Part shown: in pieces, positions 20,246-30,658 of the stretch | How the letters are laid out: each line of letters starts with the position of its first letter | Numbering within the stretch: the stretch's first letter is position 1 | Origin: an uncultured Polaribacter sp. | GTDB lineage: Bacteria > Bacteroidota > Bacteroidia > Flavobacteriales > Flavobacteriaceae | DNA length: 64,000 nucleotides | Direction of reading: 5' to 3' | NCBI GenBank assembly: GCA_947497755.1 | Contig: CANMHT010000006.1 | Span: 1-64,000, forward strand | The notes under the pieces: model-generated | Seen by the model: only the letters and a program-made list of their open reading frames with translations | What the model was told of the DNA's origin: nothing | Database searches by the model: none | Translations under genes and position numbers: made by a program

Positions 20246-20947
20246 TTATTTTTCATCACCCAAAATAGTCATTAGATTCTCTCTAAAATTATCGCCTACT
20301 GGAATTTCAATCGCCCCAATTTCAATATCTTTTTTAGTATAAGCAGAAACTTTATGTTTGTTGATAATATAAGAGCGATGAATGCGTATAAACCGTTCAT
20401 CTAATTTTTCTTCAAAAGCAGAAATACTTGATTTGGTTACATGTCGTTCTTCTGCAAGATGTATTCGTATATAATCTTTTAAACTTTCTACATACAAAAT
20501 ATCTGCTAGGTATACTTTTACCTGTTTTCTGTCTTTGCGTATGTAAATAAACTCTTTTAAAGTTTTGTTTTCCGGCTGTTGATTCGCTATTTTTTGTAAG
20601 GCTCTAAATTTTTCAATAGCATTAAAAAAACGCTGAAAAGTAATGGGTTTAACAATATAATCTACGGCATTTAATTCAAAACCTTCTACTGCATAATCTC
20701 TATACGCTGTAGTAAAAATAACATTGGGTTTGTGTACTAGGTTTTTAAAAAAATCAATACCTTTTAAAAGCGGCATTTCTATATCTAAAAACAATAAGTC
20801 AATGGTTTCTTGTTGCAATATTTTACTTGCTTCAATAGCACTGGCACAAGAAGCAATCAATTCAAAATCATCTAACTGAGATAAGTGGTTTTGAATGAGT
20901 CCTCTTGCCAATTTTTCATCATCTATAATCAAACATTTATAACTCAT
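20246..20947 (-). CDS. LytTR family response regulator
   Basis: REC domain (IIDDEKLAR...LDIEMP...TTAY) plus LytTR (IYVESLKDYIRIHL...FIRIHRSYIINKHKV). Confidence 0.93.
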   Translation of the reverse strand: MSYKCLIIDDEKLARGLIQNHLSQLDDFELIASCASAIEASKILQQETIDLLFLDIEMPLLKGIDFFKNLVHKPNVIFTTAYRDYAVEGFELNAVDYIVKPITFQRFFNAIEKFRALQKIANQQPENKTLKEFIYIRKDRKQVKVYLADILYVESLKDYIRIHLAEERHVTKSSISAFEEKLDERFIRIHRSYIINKHKVSAYTKKDIEIGAIEIPVGDNFRENLMTILGDEK

Positions 20948-22023
20948 TTTACAGGTAGTTTTAATTGAACATGAAAATAATTTTGCCCTTTATTGATGCT
21001 TAAAGAATAAGAATCTTGATACAATAACTCTAATTGCTTTTTTACATTATTTAGTCCGATAGATTTTTTAGTTGATACATCACTTTGAGCAATAGAATTG
21101 CGAATATCAAACAAAATATAATTGTTTGTAGCTGTAATTTTAATATGAATACTTGCTTTTTTTATTTCTTGAGAAACGCCGTGCTTAAAAGCATTTTCAA
21201 TAAAAGTTAAAAGAATTAATGGTGCAATTTTAACCTCATTGATTATATTTTTTTCAAAATGAATCTCTACACGTTCGTCATACCTAACTTTTTCTAAGTC
21301 TAAATAATTGTCTATCAATTCAATTTCTTTTTGAAGTGGAACAAACTTATCATTACAACCATATAACATATAATCTAATATTTCTGAAAGTTTGGCAATA
21401 ACTTCTGGAGTTTCATCAGATTTATCAATAGCTAAAGCATATAAATTATTTAAAGTATTGAATAAAAAATGCGGATTTAACTGATGTTTTAAAGCAGATA
21501 GTTCAGAGATTTTCTTTTGTTCATTAAGTTTTATTTCGCTTTGCTTTTCTTTAAAATATTTAGCAATAATTAATAAAATAGCTGGGGTTAAAATAATAAC
21601 AGATTTTCCTGTGAAAATGCGAAAATCTAATAGCTTTTCCCAAAAAATACCATAAGAATCATACGGGATATTATTTTCTGAATCAAAGTATTTTGGAAGG
21701 TGGTAGTATTCATGATATCCAACGAATAAGACAAAAACACTTGCTAGTAGTAATAATAAACTAATTAAAAATTGGATGTTTTTTCCAGAGAGTAAAAAAC
21801 GTGGAATTAACACATGTAAACACATATAAGCTACAATTATCTGACAAATGATATATATGGCAAAATGACTTAAGACTTCTCCATAATCTTTGTAATAATT
21901 AAAGTTAACAGTGCCAACAAAATAGGCATATATACCCAACCAAAAAAGTATATGATTTACAATAGGGTTTTTAAAAAGGACAGGTGTTTTTTGTAAGCGA
22001 CTCATCAGTTTACTAAAATACAA
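20944..22023 (-). CDS. LytS/YehU-type sensor histidine kinase
   Basis: HQLNPHFLFNTLNNLYALA; IAPLILLTFIENAFKHG; coupled to downstream response regulator. Confidence 0.92.
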   Translation of the reverse strand: MYFSKLMSRLQKTPVLFKNPIVNHILFWLGIYAYFVGTVNFNYYKDYGEVLSHFAIYIICQIIVAYMCLHVLIPRFLLSGKNIQFLISLLLLLASVFVLFVGYHEYYHLPKYFDSENNIPYDSYGIFWEKLLDFRIFTGKSVIILTPAILLIIAKYFKEKQSEIKLNEQKKISELSALKHQLNPHFLFNTLNNLYALAIDKSDETPEVIAKLSEILDYMLYGCNDKFVPLQKEIELIDNYLDLEKVRYDERVEIHFEKNIINEVKIAPLILLTFIENAFKHGVSQEIKKASIHIKITATNNYILFDIRNSIAQSDVSTKKSIGLNNVKKQLELLYQDSYSLSINKGQNYFHVQLKLPVK

Positions 22024-22227
22024 CTTTATAAGAAGTAGAATAATTAAAGTAGCTTTAAATCCAGTATTTGTCGCTGAAAATTCAATATTGGTAGACCAAA
22101 CATTTATGCTTGTAAAATGTGTTTCAAGAGACCATATTAGGTCTTTTGTCTACTTTTTTAAATGTCAATACAAACCTCATATAGATTTGCTGCTTGTAAA
22201 CCAATCGTTTAATTATTTACAAATAAC

Positions 22228-24411
22228 ATGAAGAAAATCGTATTATTTTTTGGAGTATTACTAATCACTTTACCTGTAAAAGCACAATCTCAATTACAAA
22301 AACCTCGTATTGCTTTTAAAGATGTGAAAATTCAATTGGATGGAAAACTCGAAGAACCCGTATGGAGTGATTTAGTTACTGAAGGTAATTTCTTAAATTA
22401 TATTCCCAATAACGGAACATTAGCTGCTAATAAAACAGCAGTAAAAATGTTTCATAACGGTAAGAATTTGTACATAAGTGCAGTATATCATGATACGAGC
22501 TCTAAAGTGCAAATAGGTTCTTTAAAAAGAGATGATATTGGAGTTTCTGGTGCTGAAAGCGATTCATTTGCAATTATTTTAGATACTTATAATCAACAGC
22601 AAGCAGGATATTTCTTTATTGTAAATATGGGAGGTACTTTGATTGATGCATTGTTGGCAAGATCTGGAGAAGGTTTTAGGGTTAGTAGAAGTTGGAATAC
22701 CGTATGGAATGCAAAAACATCAACACAAGGAAATCTTAAAATATTTGAAGTAGAGATTCCGTTAAAAGCTATAGGTTATAAAGAGAATGCCTCAGAATGG
22801 GGAGTGATGTTTCATACAAGAAATATCAAATTAAATGAATGGACAACAAGCACTCCAATAGATCGAAACTATACGCAGTTTGATTTACGATTTACCAAAA
22901 CATTTAGCATAGAGAATTTAAAAGAAAATAAGGCTTCTCGTTTTGCCATTACACCTTCGATAACTAGCAGCTTTTCTGAAGATGTAAGAAATGCATCTAA
23001 AGAAACAACACTTAAGCCAAGTGTTGATGTACAGTTTAATCTTAGCTCTTCTCTAAAACTAGACGCAACAATTAATCCAGGTTTTTCTCAGATAGATGTA
23101 GACAGACAAGTAACGAACTTAAGTAGATTCTCAGTGTTTTTTCCAGAAAGACGAAATTTCTTTTTAGAAAATAGTGACTTGTTTACCAACTTAGGAGTAA
23201 GTGGAGTAAACCCTTTTTACTCAAGGCGTATTGGAGCGAATAGTGAGATTTCTTTTGGATTAAAACTATCTGGAAATATTGCTAAAAAAACACGTTTAGG
23301 AATATTAAATGTAGCTACCAAAGAAGAAGAAAACATTGCTGCTCAAAATTATGGAGTACTTGTAGTGCAACAGCAGCTTTCTAAAAGATTTACTGCCACA
23401 GGATTTTTAATCAATAGGCAAGAGGTAAATGGTTTTTCTTTTAAAGATGATTATAATAGAATAGTTGGTGTTAATGTAAATTATCAATCTACAAATAAAC
23501 GATGGACAGGACTGGCTAATTTGGCAAGTAGTGCTACAAGTGATATTAGTGGAGCAAATGACTTTTATAATCTTGGTGTTTGGTATAATAAAATTAATAT
23601 CTCTGGATATGCTGGAATTAGAAAAGTAGAAAAAAACTATATCACAGATGTTGGGTTTGTACCTCGTTTATACAATTACGATGCTATTTCTCAAACTGTT
23701 ATTAGAGAAGGGTATACACAAGCTAGTGGACGTATTAGTTTGACCAAGTTTTATAAGAACTCAAAGAGTATTGATCGTCATCGATATTTAAATCTCTCTA
23801 ATAATACTTATTGGGATGAGTTAGGAGATATTGCACAATCTACTTTAGTACTAAACAATGATTTAATATTTAAAGATCAATCCACTTTATACGGAGGTGT
23901 GCGTTTTGAACATGTAAACCTAAAATATCCTTTCGATCCTTTAAATAAAGGAAACGCCATTGTTGCTGGTACTTATAAATATGTTGATGTTGGTGGAGGT
24001 TATGCTTCTGCAGATAATAAAAAGCTTCAATATGGTGGTAATATGAGTTATGGAAGTTATTATAATGGTTATAAAAACCGTGTTAGTATAAATGCGCAAT
24101 ATAGATTAATGCCATTGGCGCGTTTACAACTAAGATATGAGCGCAACGGAATCGATTTGAAAGAATTAGGAAGTGATACGTTTCATTTAGCCCGTTTTAC
24201 AGGAGAGGTTTTCTTCTCTAACCGTTTGAACTGGACAACTTATGTACAATATAATACGCAATTTGATAATTTCAATATCAATAGCCGTTTGCAATGGGAG
24301 TACAAACCATTATCTTATGTTTATTTAGTAATTTCTGATAATTATTCGCAAGATATTGCGCGACAAAATTGGGGAATCGCCTTTAAAATGAATTATAGAT
24401 TTGATTTTTAA
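22228..24411 (+). CDS. DUF5916/CBM9-like outer-membrane protein
   Basis: KIQLDGKLEEPVWSDL...; SRFSVFFPERRNFFLENSDLF; C-terminal beta-barrel ending in F. Confidence 0.85.
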   Translation: MKKIVLFFGVLLITLPVKAQSQLQKPRIAFKDVKIQLDGKLEEPVWSDLVTEGNFLNYIPNNGTLAANKTAVKMFHNGKNLYISAVYHDTSSKVQIGSLKRDDIGVSGAESDSFAIILDTYNQQQAGYFFIVNMGGTLIDALLARSGEGFRVSRSWNTVWNAKTSTQGNLKIFEVEIPLKAIGYKENASEWGVMFHTRNIKLNEWTTSTPIDRNYTQFDLRFTKTFSIENLKENKASRFAITPSITSSFSEDVRNASKETTLKPSVDVQFNLSSSLKLDATINPGFSQIDVDRQVTNLSRFSVFFPERRNFFLENSDLFTNLGVSGVNPFYSRRIGANSEISFGLKLSGNIAKKTRLGILNVATKEEENIAAQNYGVLVVQQQLSKRFTATGFLINRQEVNGFSFKDDYNRIVGVNVNYQSTNKRWTGLANLASSATSDISGANDFYNLGVWYNKINISGYAGIRKVEKNYITDVGFVPRLYNYDAISQTVIREGYTQASGRISLTKFYKNSKSIDRHRYLNLSNNTYWDELGDIAQSTLVLNNDLIFKDQSTLYGGVRFEHVNLKYPFDPLNKGNAIVAGTYKYVDVGGGYASADNKKLQYGGNMSYGSYYNGYKNRVSINAQYRLMPLARLQLRYERNGIDLKELGSDTFHLARFTGEVFFSNRLNWTTYVQYNTQFDNFNINSRLQWEYKPLSYVYLVISDNYSQDIARQNWGIAFKMNYRFDF

Positions 24412-25577
24412 TCAGTGTTTTTTCTGTAATAAGTATGATCATCATATTCCATGTTTTCAGGATTAGATATTCTATAGATTATTAGACGATGATTCATGTC
24501 TCTTCTTTCAATTCTAACGTATTGCGTAATCGAGAATCTACCTGATGTTTTAGAAAATTCATCACGAATTTCATAATATGTGGCATTTTCTCTAGAGGTT
24601 TTATTATAGGATTTATCTAGGTATTTGATTGTTGTTTCTACTGAAACAGATCTAGGGAATTGTACAGTTTTGCCTTTAGTAGTAATGTTATTTGTTTTTG
24701 ACGCATCAAATTTTTGATCAAAATAAGTGATGTTGGTTTTATGTCTATAATCAATAGTTTGGGTAGCCAATAATAAGCCTATATCATCATTGCTTATTTT
24801 TCGGAAAACAATATCTTCTCTTTCAGGAATGTTGATTTTATAACTGATAAAAAGAGGTTGTCTTTTGTGAGAAAAAATCGTAAATCCATCTTCTTGAATG
24901 CGATTACTAGCTAGTATTTTTTTTGCGTCAAAATCTCCTTTTTTTGCAAGTTGCTGAATCATTGCCCATCCATATTCTTTAGCAGAATTTGTATGTGGTT
25001 TAGCAAATCGATCTTGAAATTTTTTGTTTTGTTGTTCGAGTTTTTTCTTTACCAATTCTCTAAGGTCATTAGATTTTTTAGGTAAAAAACTCTGATTAGA
25101 TTTTGTAACAAGTTCTTTTTTTAGTTGCTTTTTTAAGTTTTCTATTTCTGTATGTAATTCAGCATATCTTTTATTTTCTTTATTGTGACATTTGAGATAT
25201 TGAGAATAATATTCTTTCGATTTTTTTACGTCATCTTCATAATTTCTAATTCCATTATTATATCTGGTAATATGGCTGTTTTTCACGTAAGTATTAGTTG
25301 CCTGGTTAGCTTTTCTCTTTTCTTCTTTTAATCTTTTTTCAGAATTTTTAGCTGAGTTAAGATAAAAAGTATAAGTGCCAAATTCATATTTACATTTATA
25401 AAAAATAGTTTTCCCTTTATCTGTTTTTGTAAGCATTTTTTTTCGCTCGGCAATCAATTCAGAAAGATTCTTTTCAGTGTTTTTTTGAGCAAACGTTGTT
25501 TGTGTCAAAAAAAATGAACAGCAAAACAGAGGTAAAAAAGACAGTGTATATAATTTTTTCATGATGTGAATATACAT
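24408..25577 (-). CDS. Hypothetical secreted protein
   Basis: Signal peptide; charged coiled-coil central part; tail-to-tail overlap with 22228-24411. Confidence 0.6.
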   Translation of the reverse strand: MYIHIMKKLYTLSFLPLFCCSFFLTQTTFAQKNTEKNLSELIAERKKMLTKTDKGKTIFYKCKYEFGTYTFYLNSAKNSEKRLKEEKRKANQATNTYVKNSHITRYNNGIRNYEDDVKKSKEYYSQYLKCHNKENKRYAELHTEIENLKKQLKKELVTKSNQSFLPKKSNDLRELVKKKLEQQNKKFQDRFAKPHTNSAKEYGWAMIQQLAKKGDFDAKKILASNRIQEDGFTIFSHKRQPLFISYKINIPEREDIVFRKISNDDIGLLLATQTIDYRHKTNITYFDQKFDASKTNNITTKGKTVQFPRSVSVETTIKYLDKSYNKTSRENATYYEIRDEFSKTSGRFSITQYVRIERRDMNHRLIIYRISNPENMEYDDHTYYRKNTD

Positions 25578-25588
25578 TATTGGTGGTG

Positions 25589-27502
25589 TTATTTATTTTG
25601 ATCGTTTACCCAACAAATAGCCAAAGGCAACACAAAAGCATTGCTCTTAATGTCATTTGCTGTAAAAGTAACATAAAACAAGCCTATTTGTCTTGAATCA
25701 TCTTGGCCATAGTTTACAAAAAGATTAAATACGCCTTCTCCTTTAATTTTGGGTGAGCCAGAATAGTTGTAATAACTAATGGCATATTTCTGAGTTTTAG
25801 AAGGGAATACTCTGATGTATTTATAAGTGTCATTGCCTGTAATATTATAAGTAATTGGTAAGGTAAAAGACTTACCTGCTTTAAAAACAATAGGTTTAGC
25901 TACAATGGACTTGTCAATTTTTAAATTGAATGTACGGACATCAAATTCATCAGAAAAATTTTGTGATGTAGCATAATCAAGTACTTCAAGGTATAGGGCA
26001 CTTTGTTTATCACCTAACTTACCTGCAGCTTTAAATTTTTGTTTGGCTTTTTCAATGTCTTGTGTAAAACCACCAACACCAAATAATTGCATTTCACCTA
26101 GTTTACGCAATGCTATTGGATTTTTATCTCCTGCTAGTTTGTAGTATTTTGCAGCTAATTTCCAATCAGGGTCAATCCAATGAGGTTTTATTTGATAACC
26201 TTTATCGTAAATTTGAGCTAACTTTTCATAAGCTTTTTTATGGTTAGATTTCTCTATAGCAAGATGATAATATTTCATAGCTTTTTTAATATCTGTTCCT
26301 GGTACTCCCCAACGATATCTATATATATTCCCTAAATAATAATAACCTTCATAATCCCCATGTTTAACCATAGATAAAAAAACGATTAACCGTTCTCTAT
26401 CATTTAAGTTAGATTTTTTTTCTTTTTTTGCTTCATTTTTTAACTCTAGTTGTTTTTTTACGGGTAAATATTTCCATTTAGGATCTGCCTTTGCATATTT
26501 AAATTCAACTTTATTAATGATTTTCCATTTTTTTTCTAAACTTGGATTGTAATAAGCTTTGTCTAGTAATTTTCTTATAGAAAGAGGTGCTTTTGTATAT
26601 AAAGTATTAAAAGCGTTTAAGTCTTTAAAATTTCCAATGTTTTCATTTAAATACTTCATAGCATAATCTCTAACTCCTTTATATTCTTTACAATAGATGT
26701 TGTCGAGACATTTTGCTGCCATGAGTAATTGTAAAGCTTTGTTTTTAAAGATACCTTTTGGCTGATTATTTTGAATAATCTCTTTGTAATAATTTTCATA
26801 ACCACTTGCTCCACTATATTCAAAGGCCATGATTACAGCCTTAGAAGGGTTTTTAGGGATTTGATATAATCCATTTAAATAGATGTTTTTCATTAAGCGA
26901 TTGTATTTTGCTACAGCTTCTTTTTCTGAAGATTTTTTTGCTTTAGTATTTTTAAAAGGATAATTTTCTGAAATATATTTGGCCAAATGACTTTTTGAAA
27001 TTAGATGTTTTATACTTTCGTCAGTATTCTTTTTAATTTTAGAAGAACCAGAAAGACTTAATAAGTTTACTGCGCTAATCCAAGCGTTTACATGTTCGTT
27101 TGTTTTGTTTTTTGATTGTATATAGCCAATAATAAAAAGATCGTACGCCAATTGATCATTAATAGGAAAATAACGGCCTAAGTAATATTCTCTTCCTAAA
27201 TACATTGCTGCTTTACCACTACCTAATTTTGCTCCTTTATAGAAGTAATTAGAAAAAGTATCTTTTTGCTCGTTATTAATACAAGAAGAGCCTCTTAAAT
27301 TTAAAAGTTTAATTCCTAAGTCGAAATAAGAATCAGGATTTGAGTCGATTAATTTTTTTTCTAAACGTACAAGTTCATCAACAATTTTTTCACATTTATT
27401 GGATGATTCTTGTATTGTAAACCCAACTGTTTTTATGGGTAGTAAAAAGAAGAAACTAAAAAAACAAATGATGTTTAAAAATTGTGTTGAAGTACATTTC
27501 AT
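25589..27502 (-). CDS. Sel1-like repeat protein
   Basis: GYYYLGNIYRYRWGVPGTDIKKAMKYYHLAIEKSNHKKAYEKLAQIYDKG...ALRKLGEMQLFGVGGFTQDIEKAKQKFKAAGKLGDKQSALYL. Confidence 0.8.
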   Translation of the reverse strand: MKCTSTQFLNIICFFSFFFLLPIKTVGFTIQESSNKCEKIVDELVRLEKKLIDSNPDSYFDLGIKLLNLRGSSCINNEQKDTFSNYFYKGAKLGSGKAAMYLGREYYLGRYFPINDQLAYDLFIIGYIQSKNKTNEHVNAWISAVNLLSLSGSSKIKKNTDESIKHLISKSHLAKYISENYPFKNTKAKKSSEKEAVAKYNRLMKNIYLNGLYQIPKNPSKAVIMAFEYSGASGYENYYKEIIQNNQPKGIFKNKALQLLMAAKCLDNIYCKEYKGVRDYAMKYLNENIGNFKDLNAFNTLYTKAPLSIRKLLDKAYYNPSLEKKWKIINKVEFKYAKADPKWKYLPVKKQLELKNEAKKEKKSNLNDRERLIVFLSMVKHGDYEGYYYLGNIYRYRWGVPGTDIKKAMKYYHLAIEKSNHKKAYEKLAQIYDKGYQIKPHWIDPDWKLAAKYYKLAGDKNPIALRKLGEMQLFGVGGFTQDIEKAKQKFKAAGKLGDKQSALYLEVLDYATSQNFSDEFDVRTFNLKIDKSIVAKPIVFKAGKSFTLPITYNITGNDTYKYIRVFPSKTQKYAISYYNYSGSPKIKGEGVFNLFVNYGQDDSRQIGLFYVTFTANDIKSNAFVLPLAICWVNDQNK

Positions 27503-27697
27503 GTAGATGCTTATTTATGATTGAGTAAAAAATAGCCATTCCATTAGACTAAATTTGTAAATGTTTTAAAAGTAATTTGTCCTTTAGGATAAATTACTTT
27601 GCTCAATCAATAATAGGCATCCTCTAGCAATAAATGTATTTTTTGTCATGAATGACACGAAATACATCATGAAGAACCAAATGTAAATCAGGTGAAT

Positions 27698-29095
27698 TTA
27701 TTTTTTATTTAAAATTTCTTTTAATTGTTGTTTGTAGGTTCTGGAAAGTTTAATCCAAATACCATTTTCTAACATAAGTTGCGTGGCATTAATAATTTTA
27801 ATCGTATGAATATTTACAATAAATGATCTATGTATACGAATAAAATCTTTTGGAGGAAGTAAGGTTAAAATTTCGGTTAATGAACTTCTTTCTATTTCAG
27901 GATTATTTTTGTTTCTCATATAGATTTCAACGTAATGACCATCAGATTTTAGATACAAAATCTCATTGGTATTAATCACTGCTTTGCTTTTTAAATGAAT
28001 AAAATTATCAGTAGGTTTTTGTATGGTATGTTGGTTGTTAAATTCCTCTAGTTCTTCTTGTAATTTATCTAATTCTTTTCTATTAGTTCTGTAATTTTTT
28101 AAAATGATAAAACCAAATATTAATACAATAAAAAGTACCAGCAATACGATGAATAATCCAGATTTTAAAAACTCCTTTTTTTGGTCTTTTTCATTCAAAC
28201 GATCATTAAGGTCATTATTTTTTGCAACTCTACTTCTAGTATTTCCAGAAATGATTGTCATTGCATTATTAGGATTAATTCTTGCTCCATTTTTAGCTGT
28301 TTTTTCTAATGCATAAAACTGATCAGACAATTCTTTGTTTCCTAAATGTTTATATGCTCGTGCTAGTAAATTATAACTTTGGGGAATAGTAGGTTTAAAA
28401 TTGATTTCTTTGGCTATTCTAAGTGAAGAGTCAGCATAAGCAACAGTCTTTTGATAGTCCTTTTTTAAAATATAAATATCACTTATTCGATTAAAATTAG
28501 AGGCAATAAAATTTTTAATTGGCATTCTGCTAGTTGTATTTTTTTGCGCTTTAAATCCTTGTACAGATTTTTTAAAATAATACAAAGAACTATCTAAGTG
28601 ATTGGCTAAATAATAATTGGCTCCCATATTCATACGAGCCATATTTGCTGCTATAAAATCCTTTTCTAAAACATAATGTTTTTCTAGCTTTTTAAAGTAA
28701 TACGTAGCAGAATCGGCATAAGAAGTATGCATATGGTTTAGTGCAATGTTATTTAATAAGCCATAAAATGCCTTGATTTGTTTGTGCTTTTTAGCCAAGC
28801 TTTTTCCTTTGTAGAAAAAAACAATGCTTTTCTGAAAGTTTCTTTTTCTATTTTCAGTGACTCCTAATAAAGACAAAGCCCTTATTTGAGAAACAGGAAG
28901 TTTGTTGTTTTCAGAAATTTTTAAAATCTGAGTAGCAAATTTTTTAATGCTATCTGTACTTCTTCTATTCAGATTTACTTTCTGAAACAATGCATTGATC
29001 TCTTTTTGAGCATCAGTTTGATCCTGAGAAAATAGAAAAATACTATTGAAAAAAAAGACTAGTGAGAAAAGGAGTTTACTGGTTTTTACAAGCAT
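27698..29095 (-). CDS. Membrane-anchored TPR-LytTR transcriptional regulator
   Basis: TPR-like N-terminus, TM helix (LFIVLLVLFIVLIFGFIIL), C-terminal LytTR (EILYLKSDGHYVEIYM...DFIRIHRSFIVNIHTI). Confidence 0.85.
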   Translation of the reverse strand: MLVKTSKLLFSLVFFFNSIFLFSQDQTDAQKEINALFQKVNLNRRSTDSIKKFATQILKISENNKLPVSQIRALSLLGVTENRKRNFQKSIVFFYKGKSLAKKHKQIKAFYGLLNNIALNHMHTSYADSATYYFKKLEKHYVLEKDFIAANMARMNMGANYYLANHLDSSLYYFKKSVQGFKAQKNTTSRMPIKNFIASNFNRISDIYILKKDYQKTVAYADSSLRIAKEINFKPTIPQSYNLLARAYKHLGNKELSDQFYALEKTAKNGARINPNNAMTIISGNTRSRVAKNNDLNDRLNEKDQKKEFLKSGLFIVLLVLFIVLIFGFIILKNYRTNRKELDKLQEELEEFNNQHTIQKPTDNFIHLKSKAVINTNEILYLKSDGHYVEIYMRNKNNPEIERSSLTEILTLLPPKDFIRIHRSFIVNIHTIKIINATQLMLENGIWIKLSRTYKQQLKEILNKK

Positions 29096-29188
29096 AGCTA
29101 TTTTGATGATTATTTGCTAAAACCTAAAAATACATTTTTTTAGCATACAAATGCTCATAGATTAAACTCCTTTAATAATTAGTAGTAA

Positions 29189-29647
29189 CTACTCTAAAGG
29201 TCTAAGAAAAATAGCTTCTCTAATTACTTGCCAACGATTTTCTTCAAAACGAAGCTCAATATTGCATAAAAGTCTCATTTCTTTTCCATTCATTCCACTA
29301 TGTTGTCTTGTAAGAACACAGACAGCAGAGTTTCCAATAATATTAAAGTCATGCCAATCTGCCCAAGTGTTTAATTGAGTGTTTCCTTCTTTTGCTTGGG
29401 CAGCAAAGTGTTCTTTAAACTCTTGTTTGTTATAGGTAATTACTTTGCTGTCGGGTAGCACCAAAGTTGTATGGAAATCTTTATGATAAATAGTTTCTAA
29501 AGCTTCAACATCAAAGTTGGTTGCTCTATCAATTAAATAATCCATAGCTTTGCGAATTGCTTCTTTTGTATGGGTTTTATTTTGTGCGTTTGTAGTCATA
29601 GTAAAAATGATTAAAAATGTGAAACATAATTGTTTTAAATAAGGCAT
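29189..29647 (-). CDS. Exported SnoaL/NTF2-like protein
   Basis: Signal peptide; KAMDYLIDRATNFDVEALETIYHKDFHTTLVLPDSKVITYNKQEF... Confidence 0.7.
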   Translation of the reverse strand: MPYLKQLCFTFLIIFTMTTNAQNKTHTKEAIRKAMDYLIDRATNFDVEALETIYHKDFHTTLVLPDSKVITYNKQEFKEHFAAQAKEGNTQLNTWADWHDFNIIGNSAVCVLTRQHSGMNGKEMRLLCNIELRFEENRWQVIREAIFLRPLE

Positions 29648-29722
29648 AGATATGCGGTTTTTATCAATTAATTTATGTCTACAAAGATGCGTCGTTCAAC
29701 TAATAAAGGTGCTACCAATTAC

Positions 29723-30595
29723 TTATAAAGATGTGCCATTTTGATAATCTAAACGAAATTCAATAGGAGAAAGTCCTGTTTTTTGTTTAAAGAAACGTGA
29801 TAAGTGATTTGCTTCTGAAAAATGAAATACATGTGCAATTTCTGAAACGGTTTTTGAAGTATGGATAAGCTTCATTTTTATTTCAAATAGCAATCTCGAT
29901 TTAATAAATTCTGTTACCGTAACATTGAATTGATTTTTAACGGCCTTATTAAGAGAAATTCTACTAATGTTCATCAGTGAAGCATAATCTTCAACACGTT
30001 GATAATTGTATATGTGTTTTTCTACTAACTTTCTAAATTGATAAGCAGTATTGTCTGCTGAAATAGCTTCTTTTAAATTGTTTTGTTGTGAATAGTTTCG
30101 ATTAAGGTTGATTAAAATATAATACAAAAGCGATCTAATTATATGTACACTATCACTCTTAGGATTGACCAACTCATACTTTATTTCTGATAGTTTTAGT
30201 AAATGATTATGGATGTAAGTAGCATCAACATCCATAATAAGTGGGAATTTGGTTTGATAAAAATAGAGTAGTCGAATCAAAAAATATTGATCAGAAAAAA
30301 AATCATTTAAAAAATCATCTTGAAATAAGAGTAACTGACCTTCAAATTTTGAAAAGTCAACATGCCAAGAATGATGTTGATGTTTTGATATAAATACAAT
30401 AGAATTAGGTTTAAGTGTTAACAATTCATCATTCAATTTTAGAAAGCCATTTGCTTTTTTTAAAAAGAAAATCTGAAAATAATCTGCAGATACAGTTTCT
30501 GAACTCACTTCAAAAGGGCATTCAGACTGAAAATCAATAGTGTTAAGTAATAAATTTACTCCGCAAACTGTTTTGTCAAACTTAATATGTTGCAT
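29723..30595 (-). CDS. AraC family transcriptional regulator
   Basis: C-terminal double HTH: SRISLNKAVKNQFNVTVTEFIKSRLLFEIKMKLIHTSKTVSEIAHVFHFSEANHLSRFFKQKTGLSPIEFR. Confidence 0.92.
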   Translation of the reverse strand: MQHIKFDKTVCGVNLLLNTIDFQSECPFEVSSETVSADYFQIFFLKKANGFLKLNDELLTLKPNSIVFISKHQHHSWHVDFSKFEGQLLLFQDDFLNDFFSDQYFLIRLLYFYQTKFPLIMDVDATYIHNHLLKLSEIKYELVNPKSDSVHIIRSLLYYILINLNRNYSQQNNLKEAISADNTAYQFRKLVEKHIYNYQRVEDYASLMNISRISLNKAVKNQFNVTVTEFIKSRLLFEIKMKLIHTSKTVSEIAHVFHFSEANHLSRFFKQKTGLSPIEFRLDYQNGTSL

Positions 30596-30658
30596 AATGT
30601 ATATTGATTTAAAGTGATGGTAAACACTTTTATAAAATTAAACAAATCAATTGAGAAA

